Shown: positions 23,157 to 33,202, counted from the stretch's first letter. The stretch: DNA of 64,000 nt from CBDCEG01 sp965215775 (GCA_965215775.1 CBDCEG010000009.1:1-64000); one strand, 5' to 3'. Numbers and translations: made by a program. Notes: a model not told the origin generated them from the sequence alone.

Positions 23157-24293
23157 ATGATAAATGTATATATAAATAAAATTGCAGCATACTTGCCAAA
23201 TAAAGCTGTTGATAACGATAGTATAGAAAATGTTCTTGGGCAAATAGGACCTAGAACTTCTCGTGCAAAACGAATAATTCTAAAAACTAATAAAATTAAA
23301 ACTAGGTTTTATGCAATTGACCCAGTAACAAGGCAACAAACTCATAATAATACTGAGCTAACTGCAAATGCTGTGAAAAAACTTAATACTAATTTGGACA
23401 ATATTGATGTTCTTGCTTGTGGAACAACAATTCCAGATCAAATTATGCCAAACCATGCAATTATGGTTCATGGTGAGCTTGGTATGAAGCCTCTTGAGGT
23501 CGTTTCAACTTCAGGAATTTGTTTAAGTGGTGTAACTGCGTTGAAATATGCCTATAACTCTATAAAATCAGGTGATGCAAACTTAGCAATAGCAACAGGG
23601 AGTGAAAATGTTTCTTCAGCAATGAGAGCTGAAAATTTCAATTCAGAAATTGAATCAAGAACAGATAAATTAGAAACAAATCCAGAAATAGCATTTGGAA
23701 AAGATTTTCTACGCTGGATGTTAAGTGATGGTGCTGGTGCTGTTGAACTTAGTAACAAACCAAATTCCAACTCTATTTCCATAAAAATCAATAAAATATT
23801 TTCCATTTCTTTTGCCAATGAAATTGAAGCCTGTATGTATGCTGGAGCTGATAAACTAGAGAATGGTTATTTAAAAGGCTGGCGAGAATATACACCTCAA
23901 GCATGGCTTGATAGTTCTATTTTTTCAATCAAGCAAGATGTGAAGTTATTAAATGAATTCATTACAGATTATACTGTCCAAAAACCATTAGAAATGATGC
24001 TTGCAAAAAATATGTTCAAACCAGATGATATTGATTGGTTTTTGCCTCACTATTCCTCAAACTATTTTCGTGATGAAGTTTATGAAAAAATGAAAAATGC
24101 AGGATGTGATATTCCACAAGATAAATGGTTCACAAACCTTTCAACCAAAGGAAATACAGGCTCTGCTTCAATATATATTATGTTAGAGGAAATATTTAAC
24201 TCAGGTAAACTTAAAAAAGGTCAAAAAATGCTTTGTTATATTCCTGAAAGTGGTAGATTTTCAACCGCATTTATGCTTTTAGAAGTTGTATAA
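23157..24293 (+). CDS. darB: DarB-like ketosynthase III
   Basis: 378 residues with a thiolase-fold KAS III organisation. Active-site Cys in T-S-G-I-C-L-S-G-V (about residue 122), His in F-L-P-H-Y-S-S-N near 300, and Asn in K-G-N-T-G-S-A-S near 333. In dialkylresorcinol pathways DarB condenses two acyl precursors in a head-to-head fashion; the same gene pair serves flexirubin- and aryl-polyene-type pigments. The stop is followed after 26 bases by IS30 copy B, beyond which the operon resumes with a truncated gene. Confidence 0.78.
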   Translation: MINVYINKIAAYLPNKAVDNDSIENVLGQIGPRTSRAKRIILKTNKIKTRFYAIDPVTRQQTHNNTELTANAVKKLNTNLDNIDVLACGTTIPDQIMPNHAIMVHGELGMKPLEVVSTSGICLSGVTALKYAYNSIKSGDANLAIATGSENVSSAMRAENFNSEIESRTDKLETNPEIAFGKDFLRWMLSDGAGAVELSNKPNSNSISIKINKIFSISFANEIEACMYAGADKLENGYLKGWREYTPQAWLDSSIFSIKQDVKLLNEFITDYTVQKPLEMMLAKNMFKPDDIDWFLPHYSSNYFRDEVYEKMKNAGCDIPQDKWFTNLSTKGNTGSASIYIMLEEIFNSGKLKKGQKMLCYIPESGRFSTAFMLLEVV

Positions 24294-24319
24294 ACTGTAT
24301 AATTTATCTAAGGTATAAA

Positions 24320-25388
24320 CCTGGTTTCTAAACCGAAGTGCAACTAAATTTTATTTTTAGGTTTTAATTTGGAACTAGTTATTTTTATTTTTATTAACTA
24401 AGATAATAACATTATGAAAAAATACACACAATTAACCAGAACTGATATGACAAAAATTGAAACATTGCTTGAGGAGAATTATAATCCTTGTGAAATAGCG
24501 ATAAAACTAGGCAAAAATAAGACTACAATATACCGCTGCATAAAAAATAATAAAAACGCAGAAACCTTTGTTGGTGAAGAGGCATGGGAGAAAGTTTCCA
24601 AGAGGAAATCTATTGCAAATAAGCATGTTAGGATATTACCTGATAGTATTTTAGAGAAATATATTTTGATAAAAATAGAGCAACATTGGTCGCCAGAACA
24701 AATTTCTGGAAAGTGGCGAGAGGAGGCGCAAGAATCGATTTGCCACGAGACTATTTATCAATTTGTTTATAAGTATCACCCAAAATTAGTTAAGATGTAT
24801 TTCAGAAGAAAAGGTAAGAAATATCAACATAATAGAAAGGAAAAATATCAAATAAAAGATCGTAGAATGATTGATGAAAGACCGCAAAATATTGAGCTTA
24901 GAAAAGAAGTTGGACACTGGGAAGGAGACACAATTGTCGGTAAAAATCACCAAGGCGCGATAGTTACAAATGTTGAAAGAAAAAGTGGTAAATTAATTGC
25001 TTCCAAAGTGAAAAAATCAACTGCAAAAGCTATTTTAGAAGCTACAGTTAAAGATTTCAAAGACTTACCAAATGAGTTACGAATAAGCATGACATACGAT
25101 AATGGCAAAGAGTTTTCTTTACACCAAGAGATTGAAAAACAAGTGAAAATGAATGTTTATTTTGCACACGCTTACTCACCTTGGGAAAGAGGAACTAATG
25201 AAAATACCAACGGTTTGCTCCGAGAATTTATTCCCAAAGGCACTGATTTTAATAATGTTTCTGATGAAGAACTTGCTTATTTTGTGGAACTTATTAATAA
25301 TAGACCACGAAAACGACTAGGATTTAAAACCCCAAATGAAGTCTTTCAAGCTGAACTTGAAAAGTTGCACTTGTAGGTAGAATCTAGC
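24320..25388 (+). mobile_element. IS30-family element, copy B (1069 bp)
   Basis: Same ends as copy A. Flanking AAA at 24317-24319 and 25389-25391 fits a 3-bp duplication, though in such AT-rich DNA this could be chance. It separates darB from the truncated transporter gene; coding sequence beyond the right end is open straight into the IS. Confidence 0.95.
24414..25376 (+). CDS. IS30-family transposase, copy B
   Basis: 320 residues, identical to the copy A product. Complete helix-turn-helix and DDE core (Asp in G-D-T-I-V-G, Asp in T-Y-D-N-G, Glu in N-E-N-T-N-G). Confidence 0.95.
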   Translation: MKKYTQLTRTDMTKIETLLEENYNPCEIAIKLGKNKTTIYRCIKNNKNAETFVGEEAWEKVSKRKSIANKHVRILPDSILEKYILIKIEQHWSPEQISGKWREEAQESICHETIYQFVYKYHPKLVKMYFRRKGKKYQHNRKEKYQIKDRRMIDERPQNIELRKEVGHWEGDTIVGKNHQGAIVTNVERKSGKLIASKVKKSTAKAILEATVKDFKDLPNELRISMTYDNGKEFSLHQEIEKQVKMNVYFAHAYSPWERGTNENTNGLLREFIPKGTDFNNVSDEELAYFVELINNRPRKRLGFKTPNEVFQAELEKLHL

Positions 25389-26121
25389 AAATGAATTAGA
25401 AGATGACTCGCCTGAAATTGCTTCAATAATATCTTCTGTAAGCCTATCTGATAGTAGTTTATATAAAGTTATTTATAATAATTCTCAAAAAATACCTAAT
25501 TCAACTCAACAAAGTGTTCCTGCTTGGATTGTTTTTGGGATGTTTTTTATAATTATACCTATGTCAACAATCTATATAAATGAAAGGAAGCAAAATACAT
25601 TAGCCCGTCTAAACTCTATGAATATTTCAGTTTTCTCAATGATGGTTTCTAAAAGCATTCCTTATTTAATAATAAATCAGTTCCAAGTTATTATAATGAT
25701 TGCGGTTGGTATGTTTATTGTTCCATTTTTCAACACAGCAGGGCTAGAAATAAACGGCTCTATCATTGCATTATTTGGAATATCTTTAGCTTTGAGCATA
25801 TCAGCGATTGGAGTATCCACTTTAATAGCTGTTAGTGCAAGCTCTAGTGAGCAAGCAACAACTATTGGTGGAATATTAAATATACTTCTTGGTGCTATTG
25901 GTGGCGTTATGGTTCCCAAATTCATAATGCCAGAGGCAATGCAAAATATTGCAGAACTATCACCTATGTCTTGGGGACTTGATGGTTTTTTAAGTATATT
26001 TTTAAATTCAGCTAATTTAACTATGATTTTGGGTAAAATATTTATGCTACTATTTTTTGGATTTATTGCATTATTTTTATCTGCTTATATACTTAAAAGA
26101 AGAATTAACAAAGGATTTTAA
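25389..26121 (+). pseudogene. ABC-2 type transporter permease, N-terminally truncated
   Basis: The frame is open from the IS30 right end (codons from 25390) to the stop at 26121, about 243 residues. It contains the end of a large extracytoplasmic loop (S-V-P-A-W-I-V-F-G-M-F-F) and the C-terminal five or six membrane helices of an ABC-2 permease, including N-E-R-K-Q-N-T-L-A-R-L-N-S-M-N and S-P-M-S-W. The N-terminal helix and most of the loop are missing, as is the ATPase normally next to it. The first ATG at 25540 is internal. In dialkylresorcinol/aryl-polyene clusters such permeases export the product. Probably non-functional. Confidence 0.75.
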
Positions 26122-26127
26122 ACAAAT

Positions 26128-26391
26128 ATGGATATAGAAAATTTAAAGTATAATCTAAAAAAAATGATTGTAACAGAGTGCGAAAAAGATGATATTAAGC
26201 CTGAGGAAATTGCAGATGATGTAGAGCTTTTTTCCAAAGATAGTAATTTAAACTTAGACTCAATTGATGGTTTACAAATATCTATGAGTATTCAAAAAAC
26301 TTATGGTATTAGAATAACAGACCCAAAAGAATTCAGAAGAGTTGTTACAACTATTAATGATTTGGCTGAATTTATTATTAATAAAAAATGA
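26128..26391 (+). CDS. Acyl carrier protein
   Basis: 87 residues. The phosphopantetheine attachment serine lies in L-N-L-D-S-I-D-G-L (Ser about 48), the four-helix ACP pattern is clear, and the end is basic. It carries the growing acyl or polyene chain for the neighbouring ketosynthases. It starts six bases after the transporter stop and overlaps the next gene by four bases (ATGA), showing tight operon organisation. Confidence 0.88.
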   Translation: MDIENLKYNLKKMIVTECEKDDIKPEEIADDVELFSKDSNLNLDSIDGLQISMSIQKTYGIRITDPKEFRRVVTTINDLAEFIINKK

Positions 26392-27518
26392 CTAAAATAA
26401 ATATTTTAAATTGCTCTCTTATAACCGCACAAGGTGATTTAGCATCTACTTTAAACTCAATAAAAAATAATAATATAAAAATCTCAAGCAAAAATGTTCT
26501 AGCTATAGATGATTATATTGATGTCCCTTATTTTTCTTTTGAGAACAAAATCAAACGAAACAAACAAGATATAACTTCTGCTATTAGTAAAATAGCCAAG
26601 GATTTAGTTAAAAGCCTAAATAAATTACAAAAATCAAAAACTGCGTTAATAATTGGAACAGCTTTAGTTGATATTAATACTATTGAAGCTGTTGAAGATA
26701 CTACAAATTCATATCAAAATAATCCAGAACAATTCACTAAAAGCAGTATAGATTCTTTTGCTCAAGATACTGCAAAAGAGCTTCAGCTTAATAATTTCAC
26801 GATGACTATTTGTACCGCTTGCACCTCAAGTGTTAATGCTATTTTAGAGGCAAAAAATCTTATTAGTGCAAATATAGTTGATTATGCTGTTATTATTGGG
26901 GTTGATATATTTTCTAAAATTATGAGCTGTGGATTTAGTTCTATGGGCTTATTATCATCAAGTAGCCAAAAACCTTTTGATTTAGACAGAGATGGTCTGA
27001 TTTTAGGAGAAGCTATTGCTGGCATTTTAATTGGCAGTGATGACTCTCCTTGGGAAGTTTTAGGAGGTTATTCTAATTGCGATTCAGAGACTATTACAGC
27101 AGTCAGTCCAAGTGGCAAAGAATTTAATAATGTGATGCAAAGGGCAATGAAACATTCAAATATATCTGCTAGTGAAATTACTGCAATAAAAGCTCATGCA
27201 ACAAGCTCTCCTTCAAATGATTTGGCAGAAATAAATGCAATAAGTAATATTTTTGATGAAAGTATAACAATAACAGCTCTTAAACCATACATTGGACATA
27301 CTCTTGGTGCTTGTGGTGTACTAGAACTAATTATAATGATTATTTGTGTTGATAATGGATTTATTCCAAAAACTATAGACTGTAAAAAACCAATTCTAAA
27401 TAACTATCAACCTATTTCAAACCACAAAAACTGTAACTATGGAACATTTATGCTTAATTACTTTGGTTTTGGTGGAAATAACACAGTAATTATTATTAAG
27501 AAATCAAAAAAAATATAA
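26388..27518 (+). CDS. Beta-ketoacyl-ACP synthase (KAS I/II type)
   Basis: 376 residues, somewhat shorter than FabF (about 412). Catalytic triad visible: Cys in C-T-A-C-T-S-S-V-N (about residue 144), His in K-A-H-A-T-S-S near 268, His in Y-I-G-H-T-L-G-A-C near 304, and the closing G-F-G-G-N-N. It should extend ACP-bound chains for the polyene or resorcinol product. Overlaps the ACP gene by four bases and the next gene by one base (TAATG), so translation is coupled. Confidence 0.86.
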   Translation: MTKINILNCSLITAQGDLASTLNSIKNNNIKISSKNVLAIDDYIDVPYFSFENKIKRNKQDITSAISKIAKDLVKSLNKLQKSKTALIIGTALVDINTIEAVEDTTNSYQNNPEQFTKSSIDSFAQDTAKELQLNNFTMTICTACTSSVNAILEAKNLISANIVDYAVIIGVDIFSKIMSCGFSSMGLLSSSSQKPFDLDRDGLILGEAIAGILIGSDDSPWEVLGGYSNCDSETITAVSPSGKEFNNVMQRAMKHSNISASEITAIKAHATSSPSNDLAEINAISNIFDESITITALKPYIGHTLGACGVLELIIMIICVDNGFIPKTIDCKKPILNNYQPISNHKNCNYGTFMLNYFGFGGNNTVIIIKKSKKI

Positions 27519-28291
27519 TGAAACTTTATATAAAAGCACTAAGTAGTTACAAAGGTGATATAACTGATTTTGATGTGAAAAAAGAATTAAAACAGAATTA
27601 TAAATATGATACTAGAAGACAAGATAACTTTATCTTATTGTCCCTTTGGGGGGCTTTGAAATTAAAGGATAAAATCAAAATAAATAAAAGTGATGAGCTT
27701 TATATAACTAGTGGCATAGGTAATATTGATATTCTTAACAAAATAAATAAAGCTATAAATATTGATAATGATTACTTGAAACCTGTCGATTTTATAAATC
27801 TGTTAGGTAATACAAGCTGTTATTACATTGCTTGTGCATTAGGTTTGAACGGCAAGAATACCTTTCAAATTTCTAATAATTTTACTTTTATAAATAATTT
27901 AATATCAATTTACGCTTCTATGATTAACTCAAAAAATGATGCCATTTTAGGCTCAATAGACTTAGCATCTGAGCCAATGGACATTATTAGAAGGATTTCT
28001 GGATTAGCTAAAAATACTGATATTTTAACAGCTGTAAACTACCAAAAATTATCATTATCAAAAGAAAATGCAATTGCCTCTATTGAGTTTTCAACAAGAA
28101 TTTATAATAAATCTGAAATTGAAACCATAATAAACAAATCAAAAGTTAAGATTGTAACGCATAAAAATGTATATTTTGAAACTATGCCAAGCTATTATGT
28201 AAACCAAGCAATCAACTTAAAAGAAAATATAATATATATTGATTCTTATAAGGAAAATTATAAGTCTATTTTTATTGAGATTTTAAGTTAA
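27518..28291 (+). CDS. Degenerate ketosynthase-like protein (chain-length-factor type)
   Basis: 257 residues, distantly thiolase-like: L-L-G-N-T-S-C-Y-Y-I-A-C-A-L-G-L-N-G followed by a region aligning with the ketosynthase core but with no active-site Cys in the usual context and no catalytic His pair. Aryl-polyene-type clusters commonly encode such a short, inactive ketosynthase-like partner next to the active one. A chain-length or partner subunit role is inferred from that and from the one-base overlap with the upstream ketosynthase gene. Ends facing thrC. Confidence 0.6.
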   Translation: MKLYIKALSSYKGDITDFDVKKELKQNYKYDTRRQDNFILLSLWGALKLKDKIKINKSDELYITSGIGNIDILNKINKAINIDNDYLKPVDFINLLGNTSCYYIACALGLNGKNTFQISNNFTFINNLISIYASMINSKNDAILGSIDLASEPMDIIRRISGLAKNTDILTAVNYQKLSLSKENAIASIEFSTRIYNKSEIETIINKSKVKIVTHKNVYFETMPSYYVNQAINLKENIIYIDSYKENYKSIFIEILS

Positions 28292-28325
28292 TATTAAGTT
28301 AACTTAAAATTTCATTTCTAAACAA

Positions 28326-29726
28326 CTAAGCTTCTAGTTCAATTATTCTTTTAACTTGAGTTGCTAAGTTATCAATAATAGTTACTTTTTTATCAACATT
28401 TTCTATATTTTCATAACCTGCAGGGCGTTTTGGAATGAAACCAACTGCTTCTTGTATTGTTTTCTCAAACTTTGCAGGAAGTGCTGTTTCAATACAAATA
28501 GTAACTCCAGCCAAACCTAATTCATTTGCTACAAAAACACCATCAGCTGTGTGTGGATCAATTAAATCATTATAGTGTTCATAAGTTTCTTTAATTGTTT
28601 TTAAACGATTTTTATGACTAGATTCTCCAGAAATAAGTCCTGATGCTTTAATTTTTCCTTTAATATCAGATAAATCAAACTCACCTTTTTCACCAAGTTG
28701 TTGCCAAAGGTTGGCGATTTTATCAGCATCTCCTTCTAAAATATTATAAATATACCTTTCAAAATTTGAAGACTTTCCAATATCCATTGATGGACTACTT
28801 GTTTCAAGAACTTCAGCAGACTTTCTTGCTCTATAGTTGTAAGTTTTGAAAAACTCATCTAAAACATTGTTTTCATTGGTTGCAACAATTAATTTATTTA
28901 TTGGAAGACCTAACTGTTTTGCAACAAAGCCAGCATAAACATTACCAAAGTTTCCAGATGGAACAGAAAAAGAAATTGGCTCTGAAACACCTTGGTTTTT
29001 TAATTCAAAATAAGCTTTAAAATAATAAACAACTTGCGATAAAATCCTTGCCCAATTTATTGAATTAACAGCTCCTATTGAATACTCTTTCTTAAAGTCT
29101 GCATCTGAATTTATTTCTTTTACAATATCTTGGCAGTCATCAAAAACACCTTTTACAGCTATATTAAATATATTTGGCTCATTAATTCCAAACATCTGTG
29201 CTTGTTGAAAAGGAGACATTCTATTGTGTGGTGATAACATAAAAACATTTATATTTTTTTTGCCAATCATAGCCTGCTCAGCGGCAGAACCTGTATCTCC
29301 AGAAGTTGCTCCTACAATATTTAGTTTTCTATTGTTTTTAACTAAAACAAATTCAAAAAGTTCTCCAATCATTTGCATTGCAATATCTTTAAATGCAAGA
29401 GTTGGTCCATTTGAAGTTTCTAAAATATAAGTTTTATCTGATAATTTACGAACAGGAGTTATTTCATCACTACCAAAGGCTTGTTTATTATAAGTATTTT
29501 TTATTATTTGCCTCAAATCTTTGGCTGAAATATCATCAATAAATAAAGAAAATATATTAAAACATAAATCTTGGTAGCTAAGATTCTGCCACTCCAATAA
29601 ATTTTTCTCATCTAACTTTGGAATAGTTTCTGGAACGCATAGCCCACCGTCTGGAGCTAAACCCATTACTAATATTTCTGTAAATGATTTTGGGGACATT
29701 TGCCCACGAGTGCTAACATATTTCAT
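28326..29726 (-). CDS. thrC: Threonine synthase
   Basis: 466 residues, the usual length of the ThrC type with an N-terminal extension. Converts O-phosphohomoserine to threonine with PLP. N-terminus M-K-Y-V-S-T-R-G; PLP lysine in P-T-L-A-F-K-D-I-A (about 107); phosphate loop S-G-D-T-G-S-A-A near 140; G-N-F-G-N-V near 245. No thrA or thrB in the window. 100 bases separate it from recJ upstream. Confidence 0.95.
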   Translation of the reverse strand: MKYVSTRGQMSPKSFTEILVMGLAPDGGLCVPETIPKLDEKNLLEWQNLSYQDLCFNIFSLFIDDISAKDLRQIIKNTYNKQAFGSDEITPVRKLSDKTYILETSNGPTLAFKDIAMQMIGELFEFVLVKNNRKLNIVGATSGDTGSAAEQAMIGKKNINVFMLSPHNRMSPFQQAQMFGINEPNIFNIAVKGVFDDCQDIVKEINSDADFKKEYSIGAVNSINWARILSQVVYYFKAYFELKNQGVSEPISFSVPSGNFGNVYAGFVAKQLGLPINKLIVATNENNVLDEFFKTYNYRARKSAEVLETSSPSMDIGKSSNFERYIYNILEGDADKIANLWQQLGEKGEFDLSDIKGKIKASGLISGESSHKNRLKTIKETYEHYNDLIDPHTADGVFVANELGLAGVTICIETALPAKFEKTIQEAVGFIPKRPAGYENIENVDKKVTIIDNLATQVKRIIELEA

Positions 29727-29826
29727 TTTATATTCCTTTGTTTTAATTATATATTTTATGCTTAATACTTAATATTTGCATTTGATTTAAATTTAATTTA
29801 AAAATCTAAAGTTACAGCCTACAACC

Positions 29827-31560
29827 TTATTTTTTTATATCTTCTATATGTAAAACTATTAAAAATAAAGTTGTTCTTCCTTGCCAATAATTTGTTGTTA
29901 ATCTATAAGCAATATTGTGCCAATCATTACTTAGTTTGCAATATTTATCATACTTTCCAAACGCTATTGCTTCTATTGTTTTATTAGAGTTTTCCTCAAT
30001 AAGTAACATTTTAGCATGGTTATTACCTGCTAATTTAACTTGCTTTATATGGAATGTATTATTAAATATTGGTTCAGGAACACCTTGCCCCCAAACCTCA
30101 AAATTCTTAATAAAGTTTGCATTATCAATATCAAATTCGTAAGAAAGTAAAGATGCATCTGTATAAATATTATTATCTATTTGTTTATTTTCAAGAGTTT
30201 TTGTAACTATTTTTTGTAAAATACTTTCAAATTCTAAAAACCTATCTTCATTTATGGTAACTCCAGCAGCCTTTGAATGTCCACCGTAAGTTATAAGTAA
30301 ATTTGGAATAGTTTTATTTATCTCATTTAAAACTTTAATTAAATTTACTGCGTCAATAGATCTTGCTGAAGCCTTTAATAAATTACCTGATTTTGTGAAA
30401 ATAAAACATACTTTTTTATATTCTTTTTTAATACTTGAGGATAAAATCCCAAGAATTCCTTCATGCCAGTTTTCATCAAATAAGCAAATAGCTTGGCTTT
30501 CTTTATTGTCTTTAATATCTTTTATAATTAAAGTTGCTTGGTCTTGCATTTCTTTGGAGATAATCTTTCTTTTATTGTTTATTTCAGTAAGTTCCAAGGC
30601 ATAATCCATTGCTAAATAATCACTTTTTGCAAGTAAACAATCAACTCCTAAGGACATATCAGCAATTCTCCCAGCCGCATTTATTTTCGGAGAAACAGTA
30701 AATGCTATTTCTATTGAACTTATTGATTCTTGGTCTATTTTTGAAGTTGAAATTAAAGCATTAATACCTTCTCCAGCAACACCTTTTCTAATTCTTTTTA
30801 ATCCTTGCTCAACTAAAATACGATTATTATAATCAAGCTTAACTAAATCTGAAATAGTTCCAATAGCCACAAAACCTAATAAACTAGTGAAATCAAACTC
30901 ATCTAAGCGTTTGTTATTTTCTTGTTTAAATATAGCTCTAAGTCCAAGCATCACATAAAAAGCAACTCCAACACCTGCTATATTTTTACTTTGAAATTTA
31001 CAATCTATTTGTTGTGGGTTTACAATAATATTTGCTGGAGGAAGTTCATTAGCTGGCAAATGATGGTCTGTTAAAACAACATCTATCCCCTGCTCTCTTA
31101 GTATTTTAATTTCCGAAACGGAACGAATTCCATTATCAACAGTTATAACTAAAGTAGGATTTAGTTCTAATATTTTTTTCACTGCTTTATCAGAAAGACC
31201 ATAACCATAATCGATGCGGTTAGGAATAAAGCTACTTATATTACAGCCTAAAAACTGCAAAACCTTTAAAACAACACAAGTTGAAGTTGCACCATCAGCA
31301 TCATAATCTCCTAAAACAACTATTTTATGATTTGGGTTTTGAATATGTTTATAAATTATCTCACCAGCTTCCAAACAACCTTTTAGCGAAGAAACACTAA
31401 GTAAGTTTGATAAAGGTTTTTTAATATCAGATACTGGTATTTTTCTGTTTGATAATAAGCGTTTATGAGATGGAGAAAAGTCTTTTGGATACTCTTCTAA
31501 ATCAATAAAACTTTCTCTTTGCTTAATTCTATAATTTGGAGTTTTATTTTCTTTTGTCAT
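29827..31560 (-). CDS. recJ: Single-stranded-DNA exonuclease RecJ
   Basis: 577 residues from the Met-Thr-Lys-Glu-Asn start (31558-31560). An upstream in-frame Met at 31602 would overlap folE2 by 59 bases and adds an unlikely leader. DHH-family nuclease: G-D-Y-D-A-D-G-A-T-S (about residues 82-91), V-L-T-D-H-H-L-P (about 157-164) and the DHHA1 glycine-rich Y-G-G-H-S-K-A-A-G near 420. It degrades ssDNA 5'-3' in recombination and mismatch repair. Overlaps the folE2 stop by 17 bases, so the two are cotranscribed. Confidence 0.93.
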   Translation of the reverse strand: MTKENKTPNYRIKQRESFIDLEEYPKDFSPSHKRLLSNRKIPVSDIKKPLSNLLSVSSLKGCLEAGEIIYKHIQNPNHKIVVLGDYDADGATSTCVVLKVLQFLGCNISSFIPNRIDYGYGLSDKAVKKILELNPTLVITVDNGIRSVSEIKILREQGIDVVLTDHHLPANELPPANIIVNPQQIDCKFQSKNIAGVGVAFYVMLGLRAIFKQENNKRLDEFDFTSLLGFVAIGTISDLVKLDYNNRILVEQGLKRIRKGVAGEGINALISTSKIDQESISSIEIAFTVSPKINAAGRIADMSLGVDCLLAKSDYLAMDYALELTEINNKRKIISKEMQDQATLIIKDIKDNKESQAICLFDENWHEGILGILSSSIKKEYKKVCFIFTKSGNLLKASARSIDAVNLIKVLNEINKTIPNLLITYGGHSKAAGVTINEDRFLEFESILQKIVTKTLENKQIDNNIYTDASLLSYEFDIDNANFIKNFEVWGQGVPEPIFNNTFHIKQVKLAGNNHAKMLLIEENSNKTIEAIAFGKYDKYCKLSNDWHNIAYRLTTNYWQGRTTLFLIVLHIEDIKK

Positions 31561-32335
31561 TTTCAATAAACCCATAAGCTGAGTGGTTATGGATAGATTC
31601 AAAATTTTCAGAGCTAACTTTATAAGCTAATATATTTGGATTTTTATCCATTTGTATTGCCAAATCTCTAACAATATCTTCTACAAACTTAGGGTTTTCG
31701 TAAGCTTTTTCAGTAATATATTTTTCATCTGGTCGCTTAAGAGTTGAATAAACTTCGCACGCTCCTTGTTGCTCAATTATTTTTATTAAATCTTCAAAAG
31801 CTGTATGTTTTTTTTGTAATATATTAACTATTAAATGTGATCGTTGATTATGCGCACCATATTTAGAGATTTCTTTAGAGCAAGGGCATAAGCTTGTTAC
31901 AGGAACTAAAATTTCAGTCCAAACTTCTTTTTTGTTACCTTTTTTATTTGCTCTAAATATTAATTGGTAATCCATCAAACTTTTTATTTTTGAAATAGGT
32001 GCTTCTTTGTTTACAAAAAATGGCGTTTCAATTTTCACAAAAGCATCTTTTGAATTTAATTTATCAGTTATTTCATCTAATAAACTAAGTAATGAACTTT
32101 CATTTATAACATCTAAATTTTCTATTATTTGAATAAATCTAGACATATGAGTGCCTTTTTTATTTGCAGGCAAGCTAACAAACATATCAAAAACTCCAAT
32201 ACTTGGTTGAAATTGACTGTCATTATCTTTTTGACTTAACTTTATAGGATACTTTAAAGATTTAATTCCTACTTTTTGAATAGGTATTTCTCTACTATCT
32301 TCTTTATTTTGAATATCTGGGATATTATTCTTCAT
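31544..32335 (-). CDS. folE2: GTP cyclohydrolase FolE2 (type IB)
   Basis: 263 residues, the usual length. Catalyses the first folate step (GTP to dihydroneopterin triphosphate) using zinc, manganese or iron. Visible are G-T-H-M-S-R-F-I near the N-terminal third, the metal Cys in S-L-C-P-C-S-K-E-I-S with G-A-H-N-Q-R-S-H after it, and F-V-E-D-I-V-R-D near the C-terminus. Intact. A terminator hairpin lies upstream at 32360-32393, so transcription of folE2-recJ starts within 32336-32360 or depends on readthrough. Confidence 0.93.
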   Translation of the reverse strand: MKNNIPDIQNKEDSREIPIQKVGIKSLKYPIKLSQKDNDSQFQPSIGVFDMFVSLPANKKGTHMSRFIQIIENLDVINESSLLSLLDEITDKLNSKDAFVKIETPFFVNKEAPISKIKSLMDYQLIFRANKKGNKKEVWTEILVPVTSLCPCSKEISKYGAHNQRSHLIVNILQKKHTAFEDLIKIIEQQGACEVYSTLKRPDEKYITEKAYENPKFVEDIVRDLAIQMDKNPNILAYKVSSENFESIHNHSAYGFIENDKRK

Positions 32336-32359
32336 TTATTTTCATAACAATTTAATACA

Positions 32360-32393
32360 AAAAAAGGGTAAACATTATTATGCTTACCCTTAT
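32360..32393 (-). terminator. Intrinsic terminator of the M48 peptidase gene
   Basis: On the minus strand AAGGGTAA-GCATAATAATGT-TTACCCTT forms a stem of at least eight pairs, extendable through a G-T pair, followed by a run of seven T. It lies 20-50 bases after the M48 peptidase stop. Confidence 0.75.
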
Positions 32394-32411
32394 ATAAAAT
32401 AGTTCTAACTA

Positions 32412-33182
32412 TTATTTTTTACCTGTCAACCTATCAGCTTCTTTAACTGCTCTTGCAATTCTTTTCTTAGAAGATGGGTGAGATGAAAACATACTATCTT
32501 TTCCGCCGCCTAATTGTTGAAGTTTACGCTGAGCTGATGCCGCTGCATAAGGGTCTCTTCCTAAATCATGTAATAATTTAACACCATATAGATCAGATTC
32601 TAACTCATCTGATTGAGAGAATTGTGCATTTAAGAAATCCTCAGCAATATCACCATAAGATCCAGCTAATGCTCCAACAGTTCCGCCTGCAGCAGTTAAA
32701 CCTTCTTTTGCTGCTTTAGCAATAAAGCTTTTTTTGTATTGCTTAAGTGAGTGCTTGTTTATAACATGCCCAATTTCATGACCAATTACTGAAACTAACT
32801 CATCATCATTGAACTTATCCATTAATCCAGAATAAACACGAACAGTACCATCAGGCATAGCAAAAGCATTTATAGTTTTTGATTTATAAACTTTAAAGTT
32901 AAAGTTTAGACCAGCGTGGTGCTTTAGTTTTCTAGTTAATTTGTTTAATCTTTTTGAATATTTACTTTTTCTTGAAGCAACTCTATTCTTCTTATCCATT
33001 GCTTTAGCAGATAACTTAGATGACTCAATTAACTCTGCCTCAGTTACATTTAGACCTCTACCAGCTGTCATTACTGCACCAATACCACCATTTATTTGAT
33101 CAGTTGTACATGCTGTCAAAGTTAATGCTAAACCAATACTAAGTGGTAATAATATTTTATTTCTTATTGTTTTTTTACTCAT
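32412..33182 (-). CDS. M48 family metalloprotease lipoprotein
   Basis: 256 residues. Lipoprotein signal with L-T-L-T-A-C (Cys 25). The gluzincin zinc motif H-E-I-G-H is at about 140-144, with a downstream Glu in E-L-E-S-D-L-Y-G. C-terminal S-S-H-P-S-S-K-K-R is typical of LoiP/YcaL-like envelope proteases. It probably degrades misassembled outer-membrane proteins in the periplasm. Next to a DolP-like lipoprotein gene (20-base gap), which suggests a joint envelope-maintenance unit. Confidence 0.88.
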   Translation of the reverse strand: MSKKTIRNKILLPLSIGLALTLTACTTDQINGGIGAVMTAGRGLNVTEAELIESSKLSAKAMDKKNRVASRKSKYSKRLNKLTRKLKHHAGLNFNFKVYKSKTINAFAMPDGTVRVYSGLMDKFNDDELVSVIGHEIGHVINKHSLKQYKKSFIAKAAKEGLTAAGGTVGALAGSYGDIAEDFLNAQFSQSDELESDLYGVKLLHDLGRDPYAAASAQRKLQQLGGGKDSMFSSHPSSKKRIARAVKEADRLTGKK

Positions 33183-33202
33183 TTTTTTCCTCTTTAATTA
33201 AA

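Noticed and set aside
24320..25391. Simple IS30 insertion into an intact transporter gene
   Set aside because: The sequence left of the element is the darB 3' end and not the missing N-terminal part of the permease, so a deletion is also needed; the AAA flanks may be chance in AT-rich DNA.
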